A stretch of DNA of 6,678 bases from positions 1 to 6,678 of the forward strand of contig CAYYJM010000318.1 in assembly GCA_964471755.1 (NCBI GenBank), in the 5' to 3' direction. This document shows positions 1 through 5,896 of the stretch, one piece after another (the stretch's first letter is position 1; every line of letters begins with the position of its first letter). Origin of the DNA: CAYYJM01 sp964471755 (GTDB lineage Bacteria > Planctomycetota > Planctomycetia > Gemmatales > Gemmataceae). The notes under the pieces were generated by a model. It was given only the letters and a program-made list of their open reading frames with translations. It did no database searches and was not told where the DNA came from. The translations under genes were made by a program, and so were the position numbers.

Positions 1-2066
1 TTGGCCAGCGTCAGCGACGTTGGCACCGCCAGGGTGGACGTGACCGTGTAGACGACCGACGAGCCGACCGGCAGGTTGAGCGTCTCGTTGAGGTTCCCCG
101 CGCCAGCCGCCGTGTTGCCGGTCGCGCCGCCGCTGGCCTGGCTCGTCCAGGTGACGTTGGCCAGGGCCGTCGGGAAGATGTCCGCCAGTTTCACGCCGTT
201 GGCGACGGCGCTGCCGCTGTTCGTTGCCGTAATCGTGTAGGTGAACTGGGTTCCGACGGCGATGGTCGTCGCCACGCTCGTCTTCGTCACCGACACGTCC
301 ACCGGGACCGCCAGGGTGACGTCGTTGCCGTCGCCGCCCTTGTACGAAAGGGTGAAGTTCACGCCGTTGATCGTCACCACCGACCCTTCCGGCAGGCCGG
401 CGAACGAACCCTGAACAGGATCGGCCCCGTCGTTCGCGATCAGGACGATCGCCACGCCAGGATTGGCGGCGATCGTTCCGCTCGTGACCAGGTTCGCCCC
501 GGCCAGGTTGACCGTTCCCGTCACGTTGACCTGGTCGTAGCCGGTCCCCGGCGTGGCGGAGTTGACCTCGGCCTGGAACGTCGAGCCAGCGGCGAGGTTC
601 AGATTGCCAGTGCCCACGATCCCCGTCAAGGGGCCCGGCGACAGGGTGCCGCCCGAACTCACGTTGACCGGTCCGGTGAAGCTGGCCGTCCCGGCGAGCG
701 TTCCGCCGCCATCGACCTGCACCGGTTGGCTCGTGATGTAGGCACCGGTGAACGTGGCCGTCACGCCGGTCGGGACCGTGAAGGCGTTGCCGCCGGCCGG
801 GTTGACGTTGACCCCTCCCGAGGGAGCATTGATCGTCACGGCAGTCAGCGTGCCGCCGAGGTTGTTGACGACGACGTTCTCCGTGTAGGTCCCCGGCAGG
901 ACCACCACCGTACTCCCCGTGTTTGCCGCGGCGAACAGAGGGGCCTGGATCACCTGCCAGACGGTGTCCCCGTTCAGCAGGAAGGCTCCACGATCGAACG
1001 TGTTGTTCGGAACGATGTTCTGTAGCGGCGTTATGTTGTTCTGCACGAACAGCGAGTTCGTGCTGACCGACATGTTGCTGGTGTCGAAGGTGTTGCCGCT
1101 GATGACCGTATTCGGTCGGCGGACCCGCAGAGCGGATCCAAACCGGGTCGTCGTTCCGGCGAAGGTGTTGCCGGTGATGGTCGAGTTGCCGGCATCGATG
1201 GTGGCCAGAGAGGTTCCCTGCTCGCCGCCACCGTTCGTTCCGCCCGTGATGCCGATGAGTTGGTTGTTGGTGAACGTGATGTTCGACGAGAGGCCAGTGC
1301 CACTCGCCACCGGCCCGCCGCCGGTACCGATCACGACCAGTTGGCGAGGCACGTTCGGCGTCGAGAACTGGTTGGCGAAGCCGTTATCGGCCGGCTGGGC
1401 ACCGACGAACGTCTTGCCCGAGAAGATGTTACCGTCGATCACCCAGCCGGTGTTCGTCGTCCCGTAATCCGCAGTGAAAGCACTGTCCCCGGCCGCGACC
1501 AGTTCGTTGTCGAGGATCTTCAACCGATCGTGTCCACCCTGGGCATAGACGGCAGCGTTCTCGATCGCGGGATTGCCGTTATCGACACCGACGATGGTGA
1601 ACCCCTGGCCAGATCCGCCGATCTGGGTCCCGGTCGTGTGGTTGGACACGACGACGGCACCCAGACTGCCGGCTCCGCTGATCCCCTGAATCGTCGTGAA
1701 CGCCCGACCGTTGGCCGACCGCAGCGTCAGATCCACGGTGATGCTGACGTTCTCGACGTACGTCCCGTTGCCGGCGATGAGGGTATCGCCATCCACGGCG
1801 GCGGCGACCGCGCTCTGGATGGTCCCGAAGGCGTTCGTCCCGAAGATCAGGCCGGGGACCGTTGCCGCCGGCGCACCTGGGTTCCAGACGACCTGGTCGC
1901 CGTTATCGAGGACCCCGATGACGCCCTGATCGCCTGTGATGGTGAAATCGCCGGGCTGATCGATGTACAGGGTGGATGGCGTGACGCGGTCTTCGAGCGT
2001 TTCCAGCATGGGCCGGGCCTGCCGAGCGACTGGGCGGAGAGTGGTAGGTTGAGGGGGGATTGGCAT
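1..2066 (-). CDS. Partial large extracellular beta-helix / DUF11 protein with planctomycete LEDR-type N-terminal motif
   Basis: An uninterrupted reading frame runs from an ATG at 2066 off the left edge: 688 codons plus two bases, with the C-terminus missing. Residues 21-31 read LETLEDRVTPS, a motif that recurs near the N-termini of secreted planctomycete proteins; no ordinary hydrophobic signal peptide precedes it. Residues about 80-110 (GTIQSAVAAAVDGDT, then GTYVENVSI) are typical of the first turn of a pectate-lyase/NosD-like parallel beta-helix. Rungs follow, such as WVIDGNIFSG, ITFTNNQLIG, STITGNTFAG and VISGNTFDTS (about 208-330). A second helix-like start lies at 369-400. Residues about 450-585 resemble autotransporter-associated beta-strand repeats (SGGTLSPG, GYDQVNVTGTV) and end in the common YKGGDGNDVTL motif. 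From 588 on, the pattern VDVSVTKT...FTYTITATNSG...ADIFP matches DUF11. The likely role is a cell-surface or secreted structural or adhesive protein; no catalytic residues are evident. The start is set by AGGAG five bases upstream. The frame and motifs are read directly; the function is inferred. Confidence 0.88.
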   Translation of the reverse strand, partial: MPIPPQPTTLRPVARQARPMLETLEDRVTPSTLYIDQPGDFTITGDQGVIGVLDNGDQVVWNPGAPAATVPGLIFGTNAFGTIQSAVAAAVDGDTLIAGNGTYVENVSITVDLTLRSANGRAFTTIQGISGAGSLGAVVVSNHTTGTQIGGSGQGFTIVGVDNGNPAIENAAVYAQGGHDRLKILDNELVAAGDSAFTADYGTTNTGWVIDGNIFSGKTFVGAQPADNGFANQFSTPNVPRQLVVIGTGGGPVASGTGLSSNITFTNNQLIGITGGTNGGGEQGTSLATIDAGNSTITGNTFAGTTTRFGSALRVRRPNTVISGNTFDTSNMSVSTNSLFVQNNITPLQNIVPNNTFDRGAFLLNGDTVWQVIQAPLFAAANTGSTVVVLPGTYTENVVVNNLGGTLTAVTINAPSGGVNVNPAGGNAFTVPTGVTATFTGAYITSQPVQVDGGGTLAGTASFTGPVNVSSGGTLSPGPLTGIVGTGNLNLAAGSTFQAEVNSATPGTGYDQVNVTGTVNLAGANLVTSGTIAANPGVAIVLIANDGADPVQGSFAGLPEGSVVTINGVNFTLSYKGGDGNDVTLAVPVDVSVTKTSVATTIAVGTQFTYTITATNSGSAVANGVKLADIFPTALANVTWTSQASGGATGNTAAGAGNLNETLNLPVGSSVVYTVTSTLAVPTSLTLA

Positions 2067-2322
2067 GGTAGCTCCTGGTTCTCCTGTGGGTGCGGGACTC
2101 CGCGGGCTCGTCTCAACAAGGTGAGATAGTGAGTAGTTTGCACAATTGGTGCCAGCCAGGCAAGATAATTCGACAGCTGAAAACTTGTTCCTGGCGGCAT
2201 CCGATGGAGCAACTGCTGCACATGGAAATAATGAGCAACCAAAGAAGCACTTTACGGCCTCGTACCCGCCGAGGTGGGGGCGGATCGTGGCAATTTGCCG
2301 GAGTTACCTGATCTGCGGAGGG
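2067..2322. other. Non-coding spacer between mcrC and the beta-helix gene
   Basis: These 256 bases are visibly richer in A and T than the flanking genes, especially 2120-2260, and hold no convincing gene. As both neighbours lie on the minus strand, this should contain the end of the mcrC transcript and the promoter of the beta-helix gene. I could not pick a promoter with well-spaced -35 and -10 boxes. Small symmetric elements are present, for example GGCAATTTGCC at 2289-2299 and a 5-bp stem at 2258-2274, but none is followed by a clear T-tract. The region is therefore described only as probable regulatory sequence. Confidence 0.5.
2072..2076 (-). promoter_or_regulatory. Ribosome binding site of the beta-helix/DUF11 gene
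   Basis: On the minus strand AGGAG lies five bases before the ATG at 2066. It decides the start, because the same frame stays open for about 240 bases further upstream without another ATG. A second AGGAG-like stretch (2081-2085) is too far from the ATG to be the main site. Confidence 0.7.
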
Positions 2323-3459
2323 TCATCGATCCAGGGACAGAATTCGCTCGAAACAGTCGTTGCGCCTTGCCGCCGACACGGTCCACACATCCACTCGTGT
2401 GCCTTTTCGCGTGTGCGGATAGTGCCAGGACCGCACACTCCGGCCGGGATAGATCAGCACCACCTCGGCCACCGCCAGTGTCTCGGCGTAGGCCAGCATC
2501 TGGTACAGATCCGCACGCGGCACTCGGCCACGACGCAGACGCTTCCACTTGGCGTCGATCACCTGGGCCGCCTCGCCCGCGCGGAAGACGAGGGCATCCG
2601 GTTTGACCACCAGGGCAGGGCCGGCCCGCTCGCGCAGCACCCGGCGGGCCTGCGGCTCGATCGTCACCCCGGGCGGAGCCGCCGTCGTCAGGCCCCGCAA
2701 AACGTACCGCTCGAACAGTCGTTCCAGTTCCAGCACGAAGGCGACGCCCGGTCCCTGATCGCCTCCCGGCGTCAGGCCCGCCAGCACCAACCGGGCGGCG
2801 TCCACGACGGCGGCGTACTCCGGCGGCGCTCCCGGGGGTACGAGCCACTCGCCGATAGGTGACGCCGTCACGTCAGTCATCGCCCCGGCACAGACGGCCA
2901 GGCCGGCTCGCGTCTCGGGTGACAGTCCCGTGGCAGTGATCAGGGAGTTGAGTGCCGCCCGCAACAGCCGATTGCACGGCACGTCCGGCGTGAATGCGTC
3001 CTGGACCTGATGCAGCACGTCCGGCCGCGTGAGTCCCTGCCGTACCTGGGTCGGCAGATCGAGCCGACCGTGCAGGATCGGTGCGGCCAGGTTCTGTTCG
3101 CGATAACCATGATGCAACCCCGCTCGCAGGCGCTCGCGGAGATGGTGCAGGAAGCAGCCCGCCACCACGTCGAGCAGGGCGTCAGCCACGATCGGCCCGT
3201 CCGGCAACGGCGTTGTCGCGGGCGGAGTCTGATCGAGCAGTCCGAGCAGCGACGCCAGCGGCACCTTCGGCGCGATCGCCAGTCGGCACGTCGGCGCGAC
3301 CAGCGTCCCGGCGATGCCGCCGATGGTCAGCAGATGCCGACGACCGACGCGCTCCAGCCGCAGCCAGCGGCGGGGCAGGGTGCGCAGGTAGGTCACATCG
3401 AGCGAATCGAGCCGGACGAGTCGGCGCGACCGCTCACGCAGGTGGAGCGTTCTCGTCAT
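2323..3459 (-). CDS. mcrC: McrC-family protein (PD-(D/E)xK nuclease subunit of McrBC-type modification-dependent restriction)
   Basis: The product has 378 residues. In known McrBC systems, McrC supplies the PD-(D/E)xK nuclease that cuts DNA once the McrB AAA+ GTPase has bound methylated sites and translocated. Family features appear in the right order: an N-terminal beta-rich part ending RLAIAPKVPLASLLGLL (59-75); HGYREQNLAAPILHGRLDL (117-135), matching the conserved Y...L..GR.D stretch; FTPDVPCNRLLRAAL (156-170); LERLFERYVL (245-254); the nuclease core KPDAL (Asp288) and VIDAKWK (Asp302, Lys304); and DLYQMLAYA (317-325), the usual follow-on motif. The nuclease residues look intact. The ATG at 3459 is the only plausible start, since an in-frame TGA lies three codons upstream; its ribosome binding site is weak (GGA about six bases away). 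No McrB-like gene lies next to it: the upstream neighbours are a long inverted repeat and a small membrane protein gene. Family membership is confident; restriction activity in this strain is inference. Confidence 0.88.
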   Translation of the reverse strand: MTRTLHLRERSRRLVRLDSLDVTYLRTLPRRWLRLERVGRRHLLTIGGIAGTLVAPTCRLAIAPKVPLASLLGLLDQTPPATTPLPDGPIVADALLDVVAGCFLHHLRERLRAGLHHGYREQNLAAPILHGRLDLPTQVRQGLTRPDVLHQVQDAFTPDVPCNRLLRAALNSLITATGLSPETRAGLAVCAGAMTDVTASPIGEWLVPPGAPPEYAAVVDAARLVLAGLTPGGDQGPGVAFVLELERLFERYVLRGLTTAAPPGVTIEPQARRVLRERAGPALVVKPDALVFRAGEAAQVIDAKWKRLRRGRVPRADLYQMLAYAETLAVAEVVLIYPGRSVRSWHYPHTRKGTRVDVWTVSAARRNDCFERILSLDR

Positions 3460-3499
3460 GGCGTCCGTTCACACAGGTGGGGTTCGTGAGAGCGACATC

Positions 3500-3669
3500 G
3501 CAGTCGGTCAGAGCCGCGCACGCAGCGAGCCGCCAGGCGAGCGAAGTAAGCGCACCAAGGCCCGGATGTGTAGGCTTTGCAAGCGTCTACGCCGCCCTTC
3601 CGTGCAGGTCGTGGTGCGCTTACTTCGCTCGCCTGGCGGCTCGCTGCGTGCGCGGCGCTGACCGACTGC
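3500..3669. repeat. 170-bp near-perfect inverted repeat (58-bp arms, MITE-like or structured element)
   Basis: The left arm 3500-3557 is the reverse complement of 3612-3669 with a single mismatch (A at 3512 against the expected C). The arms flank a 54-base centre. The centre itself can fold: GTAG-GCTT (3570-3577) pairs with AAGC and CTAC (3581-3584, 3587-3590) around a TGC loop and a two-base bulge. Because of the symmetry both strands encode the same spurious peptide, including AAHAASRQASEVSAP, so reading frames across it are artefacts. The left arm begins 41 bases upstream of the mcrC ATG and the right arm ends 60 bases from the stop codon of the small membrane protein gene. No transposase and no clear target-site duplication are visible. 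It could be a non-autonomous mobile element, a dispersed genomic palindrome or a structured RNA; the sequence alone does not decide. Confidence 0.85.
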
Positions 3670-3713
3670 CCTGTGGGATCAGGATAGGGACGTTGCACCT
3701 CTTCGCCCCGAGA

Positions 3714-3730
3714 GAACCGGCAGCCGGTTC
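3714..3730. other. Short palindrome at the end of the small membrane protein gene
   Basis: GAACCGGC and GCCGGTTC are perfect 8-base arms around a single A. As RNA this gives a 7-bp stem with a three-base loop. It overlaps the stop codon of the minus-strand gene (3729-3731). No T-rich tract follows on the minus strand, so a classic intrinsic terminator is not supported; 3'-end stabilisation or a protein-binding site is possible. Confidence 0.4.
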
Positions 3731-3971
3731 AGATCCACCAACCAAAGAAGTCCACGACGTGACGCCAGACGTGCAGGGCCATCAGGATGCCTGCTCCGCC
3801 GAGCCAGATCCACAGGGCGATCGCGTCCACGCCAACCGCCGCATCCGGATTCGGCCCGGGAGGTGGTGCCGGTGCCTCGCCAGGGGCCGTTTCTGGAAGG
3901 GGGGCCTCCAACGGCCGGGGATCAGGGAACTGAGTTCGTGCAGACCTGGACGGATGCAGGGACGAGGCCAT
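3729..3971 (-). CDS. Small proline-rich protein with a C-terminal membrane segment, unknown function
   Basis: This is a predicted 80-residue protein that I do not recognise. Residues 1-45 are polar and proline-rich (FPDPRPLEAPLPETAP, then APAPPPGPNPD). Residues about 48-68 (GVDAIALWIWLGGAGILMALHVW) form one hydrophobic segment, followed by RHVVDFFGWWI at the C-terminus, so a tail-anchored topology is likely. Support for a real gene comes from GGAG six bases before the ATG on the minus strand, frequent G/C at third positions in the second half, and a membrane segment that a random frame would rarely give so cleanly. It lies upstream of mcrC on the same strand but is separated from it by 269 bases that include the long inverted repeat, so co-transcription is uncertain. 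It diverges from the GlsB-like gene. A chance frame remains possible, particularly for the N-terminal half. Confidence 0.55.
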   Translation of the reverse strand: MASSLHPSRSARTQFPDPRPLEAPLPETAPGEAPAPPPGPNPDAAVGVDAIALWIWLGGAGILMALHVWRHVVDFFGWWI

Positions 3972-4077
3972 GACAAGCTCCCGCTCGGAACGTCAGGGTA
4001 GAACCATGACGTTGCCCGAGAGCAAGTGCGATGCCAGTGCGAGAAACCCGGAAAAAGGGCGGATCGGCCATCGTCTC

Positions 4078-4119
4078 TGTCCCGATTCCGCACACCCTCG
4101 ACTGTGCGGAATCGGGACA
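4078..4119. promoter_or_regulatory. Perfect 17-bp stem hairpin in the divergent intergenic region
   Basis: TGTCCCGATTCCGCACA (4078-4094) is the exact reverse complement of 4103-4119, with an 8-base loop (CCCTCGAC). It sits between two divergent genes, 72 bases before the GlsB-like ATG and about 106 bases from the start of the minus-strand small gene. Neither neighbour ends here, so it is not placed as a terminator for them. Possibilities are a dimer-binding operator, a structured 5' leader of the rightward cluster, or a relic of a palindromic repeat. The structure is certain; the role is not known. Confidence 0.55.
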
Positions 4120-4190
4120 CTGCCCATGCCCTGTCTCTCCGAATACATTGCACAGGGGGAGAACCCATCTCTGTCATCGGGAGCGCGGCC

Positions 4191-4433
4191 ATGCAGTTCC
4201 TCTGGTTCCTGCTGATCGGTCTGTGTGCGGGATTCATCGCCGGCCAGGTCATGAAGGGCGGCGGCTTCGGGCTCATCGGCGACCTCGTCGTCGGCGTCAT
4301 CGGAGCGATTCTCGGCGGCTGGCTGTTCGGCCTGGTCGGCATGACGACGACCGGCCTGCTCGGCGAACTCATCGTGGCCACGATCGGCGCGATCGTGTTC
4401 ATTGCCATCCTGCGAGCGATCAAGAAGGCCTGA
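4191..4433 (+). CDS. GlsB/YeaQ/YmgE-family (transglycosylase-associated) small membrane protein
   Basis: The product has 80 residues, the usual length of this family. Three hydrophobic segments can be read: 2-19 (QFLWFLLIGLCAGFIAGQ), about 27-50 and about 55-75, with a short basic tail (RAIKKA). The glycine-rich stretch KGGGFGLIGDLVVGVIGAILGGW after the first segment is the family hallmark. Members are inner-membrane proteins linked to stress responses; the 'transglycosylase-associated' name is historical and no enzymatic activity is implied. The frame extends upstream to an ATG at 4026, but the start at 4191 is preferred: GGGAG stands seven bases before it, it gives the normal family length, and the upstream stretch contains the hairpin. 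The next gene starts 13 bases after the stop, so the two are probably co-transcribed. Confidence 0.9.
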   Translation: MQFLWFLLIGLCAGFIAGQVMKGGGFGLIGDLVVGVIGAILGGWLFGLVGMTTTGLLGELIVATIGAIVFIAILRAIKKA

Positions 4434-4446
4434 TTCGGAGACGATC

Positions 4447-5862
4447 ATGTTGCGACGACTCGGGGCGGCTCTCCTGTTCACGATGGTCATCCTGGCTCCA
4501 CTACCCGGAGCCGACGACAGGGAGAAGGGCAGCGAGAAACAGACCGACCCGGTCGTTCTTGGCAAACCCCTCAGCGTCTGGATTGCGCAGCTCGCCGCGC
4601 CCGACATCGCTCGTCGGTTCGAGGCCGCCGAGGCGATCGGCGAGCTGCGCGCGGACGCGAAACCAGCGATCGGGGCCCTGGTCACGGCCCTGAAGGAGGC
4701 CGATCCCTACGTCCTGCGTCAGGTGAGTTATGCCCTGATCGACATCGGCAAGCCGGCCGGCCCGGCTCTGCTCGCGGCCCTCAAGGAAGGCGACGTGGCG
4801 AAACGCCGGGCGATCCTCATGGTCCTGGCCGAGATCGCCGACCCGGAGGCGAACGACGAGGTCGTGGCCGGCCTCCTGGCTCGTCTGAAGGACGACGACA
4901 CCCTGGTCCGCGGCCTCGCGGCTCGCGGCCTGGGCCGCACGAAACGCGAGAATACCGTTCCGGCCCTGCTGGCCGCTCTGAAGAAGGAAGATGCACTGGT
5001 GCGGCGCTTCGCCGCCATGGCCCTGGGCGAACTGAAGGCCGGGGCCGCCGTCGAGCCGCTGGCCGATCTGCTGAAGGAGAAGGATGGCATGCTCCGCCGG
5101 GCTGCGGCGAATGCCCTTTTCGATCTGGGCGGCAAGCTCGGCCCGGCCGTGCCCGCCCTGGTCGAGGCGACCCGCGACCGGGACGACCTGCTGCGCGGCC
5201 TGGCCGTGCGGGCTCTTGGCAAGCTGTCGCCGCCGGACGCCCGTTCCCTGGGTGCCCTGACGGCGGCCCTGGAGGACCGGAACGAGTCCATCCGCAAACT
5301 GGCCGGCAAGACCCTGTCCGAGATCGGCCCGGTCGCTCTGCCGGCGATGACGGAACTGCTCCGGAGCAAGGAGAAGGCGCAGCGTCGGATGGCGGCCATG
5401 CTGCTGGCCGGCATGGGCGAGTCGGCCCTGCCCGCCCTGAAGACGGCGATCAAGGACGAGGCCATTGAAGTTCGTCGAGAAGCCTTTCAGAGCCTGCTGG
5501 AGATCCGCTCGCTGACCGTTCTGCCGATCATCGCCGAGATGGTCACCGATGCCGACGCCGAACTGCGCCGGGCGGCCGTGCAGGTGCTGAGCCAGGTCGG
5601 TAGTCGGATTCCGAAAGAGGCGGTGCCGGCCCTGATCCAGGCCCTCAAGGACAGGGACGAGCCGATCCGCCAGCTGGCCATCACCGGCCTGGGCCGGATC
5701 GGCCCGGCTGCTCAGGCGGCTCTGCCGGTCCTGCGTGGCATCTTCAGGGACGAGAAGAAGGACGACCTCCGCAAGACGCTGGCGCAGGTGATCGCGGTCA
5801 TCGGCACCGCCGATCCGCGCGTGCCCGAGCGGCTTCGGGAGATGCCGAAGGTGAAGAAGTAG
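4447..5862 (+). CDS. Secreted HEAT-repeat (PBS-lyase-like) protein
   Basis: From the ATG at 4447 the product has 471 residues. The N-terminus MLRRLGAALLFTMVILAPLPGADD is a clear signal peptide, with cleavage probably near Ala22 and no lipobox cysteine. From about residue 43 to 452 it is almost wholly helical HEAT-type repeats, roughly 12-13 units of 30-35 residues. Typical units have VPALLAALKKEDALVRRFAAMALGEL-like spacing: a proline-leading helix, a (K/R)D turn, then an R-rich helix with alanines. Units begin near residues 43, 74, 105, 139, 171, 202, 234, 268, 297, 328, 358, 392 and 426. Such arrays are protein-interaction scaffolds and are abundant in planctomycetes; similarity to phycocyanobilin lyases reflects the repeat, and no catalytic role is implied. 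The start is chosen over an in-frame ATG at 4402, which lies inside the preceding gene, because GGAG stands six bases before 4447 and the signal peptide begins there. Confidence 0.9.
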   Translation: MLRRLGAALLFTMVILAPLPGADDREKGSEKQTDPVVLGKPLSVWIAQLAAPDIARRFEAAEAIGELRADAKPAIGALVTALKEADPYVLRQVSYALIDIGKPAGPALLAALKEGDVAKRRAILMVLAEIADPEANDEVVAGLLARLKDDDTLVRGLAARGLGRTKRENTVPALLAALKKEDALVRRFAAMALGELKAGAAVEPLADLLKEKDGMLRRAAANALFDLGGKLGPAVPALVEATRDRDDLLRGLAVRALGKLSPPDARSLGALTAALEDRNESIRKLAGKTLSEIGPVALPAMTELLRSKEKAQRRMAAMLLAGMGESALPALKTAIKDEAIEVRREAFQSLLEIRSLTVLPIIAEMVTDADAELRRAAVQVLSQVGSRIPKEAVPALIQALKDRDEPIRQLAITGLGRIGPAAQAALPVLRGIFRDEKKDDLRKTLAQVIAVIGTADPRVPERLREMPKVKK

Positions 5863-5883
5863 CCGTCACGTTTCGCGTGATGG
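5863..5883 (+). other. Intergenic hairpin between the HEAT and hydrolase genes
   Basis: Directly after the stop codon, CCGTCACG pairs with CGTGATGG (8 bp, one G-U) around a TTTCG loop. No T-tract follows, so an intrinsic terminator is unlikely. The stem ends two bases before the ribosome binding site of the next gene (GAGGAG, 5886-5891), so it may affect mRNA processing or translation. The role is inferred. Confidence 0.35.
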
Positions 5884-5896
5884 ATGAGGAGCCGCG

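Noticed and set aside
1260..2129. 289-codon plus-strand frame opposite the beta-helix gene
   Set aside because: Low-complexity Arg/Asp/Gly-rich product with no domain; the opposite strand encodes a coherent beta-helix protein throughout.
2258..2274. Possible terminator hairpin downstream of mcrC
   Set aside because: The stem is only 5 bp and no T-tract follows on the minus strand.
3500..3669. Integron attC site or CRISPR unit
   Set aside because: The arms are long and nearly perfect without the short core sites of attC, and there is only one unit with no spaced direct repeats.
3456..3698. 80-codon minus-strand frame whose stop overlaps the mcrC ATG (ATGA)
   Set aside because: Almost all of it lies within or beside the inverted repeat, and the same peptide arises from the opposite strand, so it is a by-product of the palindrome and not a translationally coupled gene.
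3081..4001. 306-codon plus-strand frame across mcrC, the inverted repeat and the small membrane gene
   Set aside because: It lies antisense to the well-supported McrC gene, crosses the palindrome, is extremely Arg/Ala-rich and has no recognisable domain.
4073..4155. Apparent imperfect direct repeat (GTCTCT...GCACA) around the hairpin
   Set aside because: It needs gaps and several mismatches to align, so it is too weak to call.
4728..5465. 245-codon minus-strand frame opposite the HEAT gene
   Set aside because: Ser/Arg/Ala-rich antisense shadow typical of GC-rich genes; the plus strand shows regular HEAT repeats.
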